Positions 1 through 6,392 of a DNA stretch of 7,955 nt are shown one piece after another. A model generated the notes under the pieces. It made no database searches. It saw nothing but the letters and a program-made list of their open reading frames with translations, and had not been told where the DNA came from. The DNA comes from Deltaproteobacteria bacterium (GTDB taxonomy: Bacteria > Desulfobacterota > Desulfobacteria > Desulfobacterales > ETH-SRB1). The stretch lies in assembly GCA_019314185.1 (NCBI GenBank), contig JAFCZU010000167.1, positions 1 through 7,955 of the forward strand, read 5' to 3'. Position 1 is the first letter of the stretch; each line of letters opens with the position of its first letter. The position numbers and the translations under genes were made by a program.

Positions 1-450
1 TACCTTCATTGGCTTGATTTTATAAGGTATTCGAACTGTTCTTTTTATAAAAGATGCTATTCCATCTAAAAAATCTGAAACCATTGTTTGAAAAATCGAA
101 ATTGGGCGACTTTTATTCTTTTTAACTTTGAGATTTTCTGCGAAAAGAAATATGTATTTGGTTCCACATGCTAAAGTTACTTCATAACCGTGTTCACTTG
201 CCCTTGTTTTTTGGGTTAGAATGTTATCTATCGGAATTGTGAAATAATCAAGAAGAGAGGACTGATTAATAGAAATTATGCGAATTTTAGTCGTTTCTTT
301 TAGTAATTCTAACTTTTTTTCAAAAAGTTTTTTATATTGTTTTCGTCCAGATTTACTTTTTAAACTTATTGTTATTTTACACACAGTTCCTGAAATGTCG
401 CTTAATTGAGCCAATATGTATTTATATCCCTTGCACACTATAGTATTCAT
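1..450 (-). CDS. Hypothetical protein, N-terminal 150 residues (runs off the left edge)
   Basis: An open frame runs on the minus strand from an ATG at 450-448 to the first base of the window without a stop, so the C-terminus is missing. An in-frame TAA lies four bases beyond the ATG, which fixes this as the first possible ATG. The protein begins MNTIVCKGYKYILAQLSD. It is lysine- and isoleucine-rich, has no signal peptide or clear membrane helix, and contains a basic stretch around residues 30-50. I do not recognise a family and assign no function. It is not the start of an integron integrase, although an integrase pointing away from the array would be expected near here if attI were close. 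Codon use is AT-rich, unlike the large gene starting at 993. A GGGGG run just upstream of the ATG is a weak ribosome-binding candidate. Confidence 0.6.
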   Translation of the reverse strand, partial: MNTIVCKGYKYILAQLSDISGTVCKITISLKSKSGRKQYKKLFEKKLELLKETTKIRIISINQSSLLDYFTIPIDNILTQKTRASEHGYEVTLACGTKYIFLFAENLKVKKNKSRPISIFQTMVSDFLDGIASFIKRTVRIPYKIKPMKV

Positions 451-517
451 GGATTATGCCCCCATTAGAGTTGTTTATATCATTAAGGCTGATTATACAC
501 TCTAATTGGCATAATCC
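451..517 (-). promoter_or_regulatory. Long inverted repeat around a TATAAT box, upstream of the minus-strand gene
   Basis: The arm at 451-470 (GGATTATGCCCCCATTAGAG) is the reverse complement of 500-517 (CTCTAATTGGCATAATCC) apart from a small internal difference. The 29 bases between the arms contain TATAAT on the minus strand at 497-492. One arm abuts the start codon of the gene at 450 and includes its G-run; the other lies just upstream of the -10 box. I see no good -35 hexamer. The layout would suit a repressor operator or an mRNA hairpin that hides the ribosome-binding site. The dyad is seen directly; the regulatory role is inferred. Confidence 0.45.
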
Positions 518-706
518 CACATATTTCTTTTTAAATTATGAATCTAAGGCATAGAAAGCAAATTTTAAATTGAATAGTAACTGTCTACAGAGATAATTAA
601 AAAAGGAGGCATTTTCGCCAGAATGCCATTGGCTCATCTAGATTTAATTTTCTATGGCTTGCTTGTGGGGTTTTATGTACACAAAGGTAAAAATACAATG
701 AACAGC

Positions 707-734
707 CTCAGATTTGCTTCAAAAATAATCTGAG
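707..734. repeat. Perfect 8-bp stem with a 12-nt loop
   Basis: CTCAGATT at 707-714 pairs with AATCTGAG at 727-734. No T-run follows on the plus strand, so it is not a standard intrinsic terminator. The role is unknown. Confidence 0.4.
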
Positions 735-807
735 TTGGTACTAGTAATTGAAATTGGTGACTTAGTTCGAGTATGACTGGACTAGTGTGCAAGGGCTACC
801 AGTGTTG

Positions 808-859
808 TAATACTAAACATTGTTTCGTTTATCTATAATGTGTTTCAGGTTCAGTATTA
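808..859 (+). promoter_or_regulatory. Inverted repeat enclosing a possible -10 box, upstream of the large gene
   Basis: TAATACTAAAC at 808-818 is the reverse complement of GTTCAGTATTA at 849-859 with one mismatch. The 30-bp interior contains TATAAT at 834-839, but no good -35 hexamer stands 16-18 bp upstream. It lies ~130 bp before the ATG at 993 and could serve that gene, although cassette genes usually depend on an external promoter. It resembles the dyad-around-TATAAT layout at 451-517. Confidence 0.3.
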
Positions 860-943
860 TAGAGTAGGGAGAAGGTGATTGCAGGCGATGGGTGATTGTG
901 CATCCTTTAAATAGCCATGTAGTGGAATGCAGTTTAATAAGAT

Positions 944-950
944 GTTATGT
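944..950 (+). other. Putative left boundary of an integron gene cassette (GTTATGT core)
   Basis: GTTATGT resembles the attC/attI core GTTRRRY, in which the integrase recombines between G and TT. The cassette would then begin at 945. In an integrated cassette the first bases come from its own attC and should complement the left core of that attC at its 3' end. The left core of the hairpin downstream of the gene is ACATAAC (4335-4341), an exact 7-base complement. The 48-bp leader before the ATG is typical of cassettes. Against this, no attC-like hairpin precedes 944. Confidence 0.5.
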
Positions 951-980
951 GTTGCATGAAGAAATGCAGCAAGTATTGAC

Positions 981-988
981 GGAGGTGA
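981..988 (+). promoter_or_regulatory. Strong ribosome-binding site for the large gene
   Basis: GGAGGTGA, with seven bases between GGAGG and the ATG at 993, is near-ideal. It supports 993 as the true start, as does the absence of a comparable site before nearby internal ATGs. Confidence 0.8.
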
Positions 989-992
989 CAAC

Positions 993-3900
993 ATGAATAG
1001 TCAAAGAAAACTGATTGATGGTGTCGGTAGTTTCTCTCCGGCGAGAGAGAATTGGGTGGATAAATCGGTAGAGGCGTTGCCCAATAAGGTGAGTGTGCAT
1101 TTTAAATCGGGGCAGGTGGCTAGCCTGGATTTGCAGGACCCGCTGTCCGCTCACTGGGCCAGGATGATCGACAGACAGACTCAGGCCAATTTGCCTGTGT
1201 ATGTCGAGATTGATGAGGAATCTGCAGTCATCACCGGCGTGTTGATCCCCCGGGTGTTTACGGTTGAAAAACTGGAGACGGATGATCGCGGCAACCTGCG
1301 GGTTCAACTGCACCAGTCTCAAGCAATTCACGCCTTGCTCCACACCGACCCGGACTTCGAGGTCATGCGCGACAGCCTGCAAGCCGCTCACGATGACGGT
1401 TCCGAGAGACTAATCACCAGCACAAGGGACGATTTAGAGATAATCGACGTGCGTACGCTGCCAGATAATCCTGATGCTTCAAATGAAGACCCTCCATCCG
1501 CCGCACCCGATCCACCGGTCACGCCGGAACGCGCAGATGACATTTTTGATGACATGGACAGCGAATCCTGCGTGCCCTGTAATCCCAGTTCAACCTGCAT
1601 TCCTTTTAAATTTCCAGATTATGGTTGTCAAATTCGGGCGCACCTGATGGCCTATAAAATGCGCAACTACACACCCCCTGAAGATCCGGAGAAGATCTAT
1701 ATTCGGGGCAGTTTAGATCCCTTCGTGCCCAATCACCCCGATTGCCGCCTACCATTGGGGTGGGGGTGGCACATCGCGCCGACCTTGATGGTTAGCCTGC
1801 CTGGCGGTGACGAGAAACGTGTGATCGATCCATCACTGGCTTCGGCTCCAGTATCAGAAACCGAATGGGTAAACCTGAACAACCCTTTGTCTAGCCACAC
1901 CCTAACGACCCTCGACTGGACGGTATACAACCCCGTGTTGGACAATACTGCAAGTGAGGCGCAGGCTCAGGAGGATATGCAGCACCACCGCAATGAGCTA
2001 CAAGCTCGTTGCCTGATTCATGGCCCGCCACCCTACAGCTGCGTTAAGAACCTCTTTTTTATCATGGATCGCAATACCATTTCCGACGACGAAGTCGAGG
2101 CAATGTTGTTGACCGAGAGCCCGGCGCACTTCAGCGATGCGTTTTACATCGTGCTCGAGGGTTACCGTCCGGACGAACTGGGTTTTACCGAGGCGACCCT
2201 GCAACACGAGCCGAGTATTAGCGTGTCACCCTCGGTGTCGGGCATGGTGACGCTGACCGCAGACCGCATCGAGTTCGAATACCCTGACCACCTCAACCGC
2301 CGTCAGCGCCTGACCTGGGTGTACCATATCGACTTCACCGACACCAGTGCCTTTACCGATCCACGGCGCACCATCACTCTGGAAGCCACCATGGACAGCG
2401 AAGTGGGCACCGGCATACTTTACCTGATCCAGCAGCAGAATCCTTACGAAATCGATGGCTCGGTGTCCTGGTTGAGTACCGACCTGCGTGTGTTCCAGAT
2501 CAGGGCCGATCAATCCCGCTTTGGTGCAAACCTGGACTCCGGTCCGAACCAGTTCATCATGGACGTGATCGACAATCTGAACGCCAACACCGCCGGGGAG
2601 ACTTTCGACGACATCTCCACCGATCAGCAGACGTCTCGACTGGAACTTTCACAGACGGTGGACGGCACAGCGGTCTATAACTTCGCCGTCGCCCGGGTGC
2701 GCTATCGATCGACGGATACCGATGCGACCGATGTGCGGGTGTTCTTCCGGTTGTTTCCATGGGAAACCTCCTCGGTCGAATACAACCAGGCGACCGGTTA
2801 TCGCCGCTACCAGTCCGGCAGTCGCGTCGTGCCCTTGCTGGGTAAAAAGGACAACGAGGTGACGGCCATTCCGTGTTTCGCATCGCTGCGCATCAATTCG
2901 GCTGTTAACAGCATGAACGACCAGACCGATGCGCCCAATGTACAGACCATACCCAGAGACATGGGCGGCGCCGAGGTGCATCAATACTTCGGTTGCTGGC
3001 TGGATATCAATCAAACCGATCCGCAGTTTCCCCTGGAGTTTCCTTCAACCGATATCGACGGTCCTTACAGCTCCGGTCGCCAGCCCATTCAGGAACATAT
3101 CCGCGGTGAACATCAATGCCTGGTGGCCGAAATCGCTTTCCTGCCGGCACCGGCACAGCAAGGCTCCACACCTGCCAATTCTGACAAACTGGCGCAGCGT
3201 AACCTGGCGATTGTCCCCGCCGCTAATCCTGGCATTGCCTTCTCCCGGCGCATTCCGCAGACGTTCGAGGTCCAGCCCTCTTTATCGACTCTGGAACATG
3301 ATGAATTAATGATTGACTGGGGGAACGTGCCGGCAGGCAGTTTGGCGACGGTTTATCTGCCGGGCATTGACAGTAGAGAAGTATTGACGCTGGCTTCGTG
3401 CAAATATCGCCACCATCGTCTGAAGCGAATCGACGAGCACACTATTAAGTTCGAGACCGGTGGCATCAATTACCTGCCAATTCCGTTTGTGGACGGCAGT
3501 TTTCCAGGCTTGTTAACAATTGATCTGCCCGAAGGGATCAAGGATGGCGAGGTGTTTAAGGTCGTTGTTCGGCAGGTGTCCGGAATCCGCCTACAGTACG
3601 ACCTGCGCCGATCGAGGCGAGAGAAGCTCGTCGATTGGCGGCATATCGTCGGCTCCTGGCAATTGACGATTCCGGTGCGTAAAAAAGCAGACATTTTACC
3701 GGCCCAACAACGCTTGCTGTCGAACCTGCGCTGGATCGAGCGCTCCATCCCTACAGGGAATCGCTGGGTGCCGGTGTTTGGAAAATACGTAGGACAGGTC
3801 GCGGACCGCGTCGATGCACTCGGTGGCGACTCAAGCAAGGTCGCTCCTTCAGCCTCCGGCCAGTGGCAGCAAGCTTACAGAATATGCCGCCTTTTATCGC

Positions 3901-4214
3901 TGATCAGCGCACTGCTAATAGTAGCACTGGTTGTCGGTGGTGGCACGCAGACAGGTGGTGTGGTTGTGTTGGGCGGAATTCCACTCGTCGCACTGCTGGC
4001 CGGTACTGTTTACCTTTGGAGGAAGAGGTGTCGGCCCACAAATTGCCAGTTGCTTCGAGCGCTGTTAGTCGGTTCGGGTATTGGCGCAATAATACTTGCC
4101 CTACTCGCAGTGTTCTGGATATCCACGATGCAACTTATCACCACGCTGATCGTAAGTGTGGGCGTGGCCGTAGTGACAGCTATTGTGAGCTGGGTGAAGG
4201 GTTGTTTTAGGTGA
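993..4214 (+). CDS. Large membrane-anchored protein with a protein-glutaminase-like (glutamine deamidase) domain
   Basis: Residues ~193-300 resemble bacterial protein-glutaminases (Chryseobacterium type), papain-fold enzymes that convert protein glutamine side chains to glutamate and release ammonia. The order is CxxC near 193-196, then FPDYGC with Cys212, GWGWH with His260 and RVIDPS with Asp279. Spacings of 48 and 19 residues are close to those I recall for the family (about 41 and 20), and the catalytic triad looks intact. Residues 1-155 match nothing I know; 155-190 is a Pro/Asp/Glu-rich linker. Residues ~345-960 look beta-rich, with a conspicuous VRVFFRLFPW near 581 and YFGCWLDIN near 665-673, and are unassigned. 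Four hydrophobic segments (~967-984, 988-1009, 1020-1043, 1046-1068) suggest a C-terminal membrane anchor. There is no signal peptide, and at 1073 residues it is several times longer than a simple protein-glutaminase. Base composition is richer in G+C than both flanks, and an attC-like site follows. A toxin or effector role is possible but unproven. Domain call fairly sure; biological role unknown. Confidence 0.85.
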   Translation: MNSQRKLIDGVGSFSPARENWVDKSVEALPNKVSVHFKSGQVASLDLQDPLSAHWARMIDRQTQANLPVYVEIDEESAVITGVLIPRVFTVEKLETDDRGNLRVQLHQSQAIHALLHTDPDFEVMRDSLQAAHDDGSERLITSTRDDLEIIDVRTLPDNPDASNEDPPSAAPDPPVTPERADDIFDDMDSESCVPCNPSSTCIPFKFPDYGCQIRAHLMAYKMRNYTPPEDPEKIYIRGSLDPFVPNHPDCRLPLGWGWHIAPTLMVSLPGGDEKRVIDPSLASAPVSETEWVNLNNPLSSHTLTTLDWTVYNPVLDNTASEAQAQEDMQHHRNELQARCLIHGPPPYSCVKNLFFIMDRNTISDDEVEAMLLTESPAHFSDAFYIVLEGYRPDELGFTEATLQHEPSISVSPSVSGMVTLTADRIEFEYPDHLNRRQRLTWVYHIDFTDTSAFTDPRRTITLEATMDSEVGTGILYLIQQQNPYEIDGSVSWLSTDLRVFQIRADQSRFGANLDSGPNQFIMDVIDNLNANTAGETFDDISTDQQTSRLELSQTVDGTAVYNFAVARVRYRSTDTDATDVRVFFRLFPWETSSVEYNQATGYRRYQSGSRVVPLLGKKDNEVTAIPCFASLRINSAVNSMNDQTDAPNVQTIPRDMGGAEVHQYFGCWLDINQTDPQFPLEFPSTDIDGPYSSGRQPIQEHIRGEHQCLVAEIAFLPAPAQQGSTPANSDKLAQRNLAIVPAANPGIAFSRRIPQTFEVQPSLSTLEHDELMIDWGNVPAGSLATVYLPGIDSREVLTLASCKYRHHRLKRIDEHTIKFETGGINYLPIPFVDGSFPGLLTIDLPEGIKDGEVFKVVVRQVSGIRLQYDLRRSRREKLVDWRHIVGSWQLTIPVRKKADILPAQQRLLSNLRWIERSIPTGNRWVPVFGKYVGQVADRVDALGGDSSKVAPSASGQWQQAYRICRLLSLISALLIVALVVGGGTQTGGVVVLGGIPLVALLAGTVYLWRKRCRPTNCQLLRALLVGSGIGAIILALLAVFWISTMQLITTLIVSVGVAVVTAIVSWVKGCFR

Positions 4215-4233
4215 TGAAAAGTATTTTTTCATC
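4213..4233 (+). terminator. Hairpin overlapping the stop codon of the large gene (weak terminator candidate)
   Basis: GATGAAAA at 4213-4220 pairs perfectly with TTTTCATC at 4226-4233 across a 5-base loop, starting inside the TGA stop. The stem is AT-rich and no T-tract follows it, so an intrinsic terminator role is doubtful. Confidence 0.25.
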
Positions 4234-4334
4234 TACCCAATTGCACCCTGCCCATTATGGTGATTCGCATGCCGATATTGGCAAATAACATATGCATCGA
4301 ACAAGATTCCAAATAAGAACAGCATATAAACAAC

Positions 4335-4392
4335 ACATAACAATGGCATACAGCGGACGGCGCTACGCGCCACCGCTGATGCCAGCTTTATT
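4335..4392 (+). other. attC-like recombination site 1 (3' end of the large cassette)
   Basis: The left core ACATAAC (4335-4341) is followed by TGGCAT, an unpaired A at 4350 and CAGCGG. These arms pair with CCGCTG (4373-4378) and ATGCCA (4379-4384). An inner GGCGC/GCGCC stem closes on a TAC loop (4359-4371). A short imperfect palindrome with one extrahelical base in the left arm is the shape the integron integrase recognises as a folded bottom strand. The length of ~58 bp is within the known range, and the orientation is correct for the gene upstream. The right core is poor: GCTTTATTT stands where GTTRRRY is expected, so the site may be decayed or the junction may not be integrase-made. Confidence 0.6.
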
Positions 4393-4490
4393 TTTTTAAT
4401 AAAATATTTTGAAAATGATATATCAATCTCAAATACTTCAAGCTCAACATCGTGTTTCGCTTAAAACTAAAAAATGGGCGGGGCAACGGC
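4393..4490. other. Body of a very short segment between two attC-like sites, no credible gene
   Basis: The interval between the attC-like sites is only ~100 bp and AT-rich. A 72-codon frame at 4409-4627 starts here but runs through the second attC-like site, has no ribosome-binding site and is unlikely to be real. Cassettes without a gene are known in integrons. The left end does not complement the left core of the downstream attC (TTATAT expected, TTTATT seen), so this may be a truncated cassette. Confidence 0.4.
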
Positions 4491-4597
4491 ATATAACTCA
4501 GCATACACGCGGCTTTCGGCTGCGTTTCACTTCGCCTCGCTTGGCCAGCGGCACATTGCGGCTACGCCGCAACGTCGTGTATGCTGGCATGTTATGC
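4491..4597 (+). other. attC-like recombination site 2
   Basis: Outer cores ATATAAC (4491-4497) and GTTATGC (4591-4597) bracket a perfect 11-bp inverted repeat, CAGCATACACG (4499-4509) and CGTGTATGCTG (4576-4586). Unequal spacers of one and four bases separate the arms from the cores. The interior contains a smaller hairpin, TTGCGGC-TAC-GCCGCAA (4556-4572). This is the R''-L''...L'-R' layout of attC sites and 107 bp is within their range. The GCTACGC loop motif is shared with the first site although the arms differ. Recombination would fall between G4591 and T4592, making 4592 the right edge of the cassette array. Confidence 0.7.
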
Positions 4598-4609
4598 TCA
4601 CTTCATCAA

Positions 4610-4631
4610 GAGTTCATAGTTGTATGAACTC
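4610..4631. repeat. Perfect 9-bp hairpin just right of the second attC-like site
   Basis: GAGTTCATA (4610-4618) and TATGAACTC (4623-4631) pair perfectly around GTTG. It stands ~105 bp before the DUF1670 start codon. No T-run follows, so it is more likely an operator or 5'-leader structure than a terminator. Confidence 0.4.
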
Positions 4632-4735
4632 AGAATCCAAACTCGCTGATTTTCACAAGCATATGGAATTTACGTTTGCGCCAAATGGCTACCCCTTTAA
4701 GCATAGAAATAGAAATCAGCATTTGGGAAATAGCC

Positions 4736-5539
4736 ATGACAATAAACCCAGAACGAAAAACCGAATTCAAACGTGTCTGGATAAAGAATGCAGAACATCA
4801 GCTTTTCCATGAACTGGAAACAGAATACGGATTTCCACGAGCAACCTGCCGCTCACTCATTCAATTGATGCAGGAATTCATTGAACTAAATTATGGAAAT
4901 CTGCGAGGAGACAAACAGATAATCTATCATGCGGTCAGTAAGGACGAACCTCCTGGCAAGCAGTTGGACAAAATCAAAACCGCATCAGTAAAGCTCACCA
5001 TATCCCACCCAGAGGATATAGAGATTCTTAAGAAAAAAGGCATTCATGCACTCAGGCAGCATAAAATGATACGCTTTGCCACCGAATCATATGATCAGGG
5101 AGGACTTCATGTCCAGGAAGATCTCGCATTGCTCCTTAACAGCGGAAGACGAACGATACAGAGGGACATTGCTTATCTTAAAAAACAGGAAATCATTATT
5201 CCGACACGAGGGTCAATCCAAGACATAGGTCCGACTATATCTCATAAAACGAAAATCGTGGAACTCTATCTCAAAGGATATGAATACACAGAGATTGAGA
5301 GACGGACGAGGCATACTGGACAATCAATAAAACGGTACATCATAGGATTCTCAAAAGTTGTGATGCTGCATAGCAAAGGCTTCACTCCAGATCAAATCCG
5401 TGAACTTACGAATACTACCGAGAAAGTGGTAAAGGAATACCTTGAGCTGTATCAGAAATATGGGGAACTCAGCAAGGATAGAATGGATCAATTGCTTTCA
5501 ACTCCAAAGATCGAAGTAAAAATAAAAAAAAGGAGATGA
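4736..5539 (+). CDS. DUF1670-family helix-turn-helix protein
   Basis: From the ATG at 4736 the product is 267 residues, beginning MTINPERKTEFKRVW. It resembles the uncharacterised DUF1670 family, whose members occur in multiple copies in Methanosarcina-like archaea and some anaerobic bacteria. An N-terminal region (1-110) with YGFPRATCRSL is followed by three predicted helix-turn-helix units: VQEDLALLLNSGRRTIQRDI (~127-145), KGYEYTEIERRTRHTGQSIK (~180-199) and KGFTPDQIRELTNTTEKVVK (~214-233). DNA binding is therefore likely and may be regulatory or linked to mobile DNA; the true function is unknown. The tail is very basic (KIKKRR). The frame stays open upstream to a TTG at 4676 and an ATG at 4685, but the residues encoded there (MATPLSIEIEISIWEIA) do not look like the family start. 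GGGAA 8 bases before 4736 is only a weak ribosome-binding site. The gene is intact, and its stop is 4 bp from the next start. Confidence 0.8.
   Translation: MTINPERKTEFKRVWIKNAEHQLFHELETEYGFPRATCRSLIQLMQEFIELNYGNLRGDKQIIYHAVSKDEPPGKQLDKIKTASVKLTISHPEDIEILKKKGIHALRQHKMIRFATESYDQGGLHVQEDLALLLNSGRRTIQRDIAYLKKQEIIIPTRGSIQDIGPTISHKTKIVELYLKGYEYTEIERRTRHTGQSIKRYIIGFSKVVMLHSKGFTPDQIRELTNTTEKVVKEYLELYQKYGELSKDRMDQLLSTPKIEVKIKKRR
5531..5535 (+). promoter_or_regulatory. Ribosome-binding site of the second DUF1670 gene, inside the end of the first
   Basis: AGGAG lies eight bases before the ATG at 5544 and within the last codons of the upstream gene. This is much stronger than the site before 4736 and suggests coupled translation of an operon pair. 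Confidence 0.7.
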
Positions 5540-5543
5540 GCCT

Positions 5544-6307
5544 ATGACCTCAAATATTTCAGGAAAAAGCATTGGCTCAGCCATCAAATCACTTCTGAAT
5601 TCAGAATATAAGTTCATGGGAGGGGATAGGGTCCAGGAAATGTTCATTGGAGATGTCCTGCAACTTTTCAAGAAATATAACCGTGATGCTTGGAATCTTG
5701 AACCAGGTCAGACTATGTGGTTTGCTGTATGTGCAGATGAAAAACAGAGCTATGGGAAAACGCTTGAGAAAACGAGAATTACTCCAGTTATCCTGTCTGT
5801 TGTCCATGATGAAGACAGAAAAACGAGAGAGAACGGCTATTCTCATAAAGAATTAAGAAGGTTCAAGATTGCCAGGATCCTGAGAGAAGCGTTCAAACAG
5901 AACGTGTTCTTTCACAGGCAGATGTGGCAGAGATGCTGGGTGTCAGCACAGGAACGGTCAGCAAGGATATCAGAGAGTACCAGATTGATAATCAGGTTGT
6001 ACTCCCATATCGTGGAACTATACATGATCTTGGCAGGGCGATTACTCATAAGAAGATGATTATTGGACATTTTCTCAGAAACGTGCAAACTCCTGATATT
6101 TCATGAATCACTGGCCATACAGAGGAAGCATGTGACCGCTATATCAAGGCATATAAAAAAGTAAGAACCCTATGCGGTAGTATGAATCACAATGAAATTT
6201 ATAGAACTCTTGATATGAGTGAATCATTGGTGAAGGAATATATTGCGATACATGAAGAATTCAACAAAAAGGAGGAAAAAGTTAATGACAGTTCAAGTGA
6301 GGAATAA
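5544..6307 (+). pseudogene. Second DUF1670-family gene, broken by a frameshift and a nonsense codon
   Basis: The first 120 codons (to AAC at 5901-5903) read normally, with HKELRRFKIARIL leading into the first helix-turn-helix. The frame then changes: VLSQADVAEMLGVSTGTVSKDI continues from 5906 in another phase, so one base is missing (or two are extra) at about 5903-5905. The new frame meets TGA at 6104-6106. It continues beyond in the same phase as ITGHTEEACDRYIKAYKK and a third helix-turn-helix-like unit (NEIYRTLDMSESLVKEYIAI), ending at TAA 6305-6307. The TGA probably replaces a CGA arginine codon in DISRITGH. Restored, the product would be ~254 residues, homologous in plan to its upstream neighbour but diverged. 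Two independent lesions argue against a single sequencing error, though both are one-base events. Neither lesion suggests programmed recoding. Confidence 0.8.
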
Positions 6308-6311
6308 GGGG

Positions 6312-6341
6312 GGCGTCATTTGGCGTCATTTGGCGTCATTT
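6312..6341. repeat. Three exact tandem copies of a 10-bp repeat (GGCGTCATTT)
   Basis: GGCGTCATTT is repeated three times without change, beginning five bases after the end of the DUF1670 pseudogene. The period is close to one helical turn. It may be a cluster of protein-binding sites on one DNA face or a slippage product; nothing else in the window repeats it. Confidence 0.85.
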
Positions 6342-6392
6342 TATATTCCACACGTTATTAGGGATTGTAAATACTGAATGTTGCCACTCTCA

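Larger units (their letters stand above)
518..944. other. AT-rich intergenic stretch without a convincing gene
   Basis: No frame of convincing length or codon pattern was found on either strand. The stretch holds several dyads: GGCATT/AATGCC at 608-613 and 622-627, CTCAGATT/AATCTGAG at 707-714 and 727-734, and an inverted repeat at 808-859 around a TATAAT. A 36-codon frame at 623-733 follows a GGAGG but the spacing is long. If 944/945 is a cassette boundary, an attC or attI should end here, yet I see no attC-like paired core. The left flank could therefore be a secondary insertion site or ordinary chromosome. Confidence 0.5.

Noticed and set aside
1..450. Partial minus-strand gene as an integron integrase
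   Set aside because: The N-terminal 150 residues show none of the tyrosine-recombinase features expected, such as a SAM-like N-terminal domain or the first catalytic Arg context.
623..733. 36-codon frame after GGAGG, beginning MPLAHLDLIFYGLL
   Set aside because: The gap between GGAGG and the ATG is about 13 bases, the region is full of dyads and the peptide matches nothing; chance is a sufficient explanation.
426..795. TAGTGTGCAAGGG present inverted at ~426-438 and ~783-795
   Set aside because: A single 13-base match is about what chance allows among all pairs in a window of this size, and the flanks do not extend it.
945..1391. Minus-strand 148-codon frame opposite the start of the large gene, and other minus frames across 1388-4089
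   Set aside because: They are antisense shadows of a long gene with a strong ribosome-binding site and an intact recognisable domain.
4409..4812. Short plus-strand frames at 4409-4627 and 4474-4812
   Set aside because: They read through the attC-like palindrome or overlap the DUF1670 start in another frame and have no ribosome-binding site.
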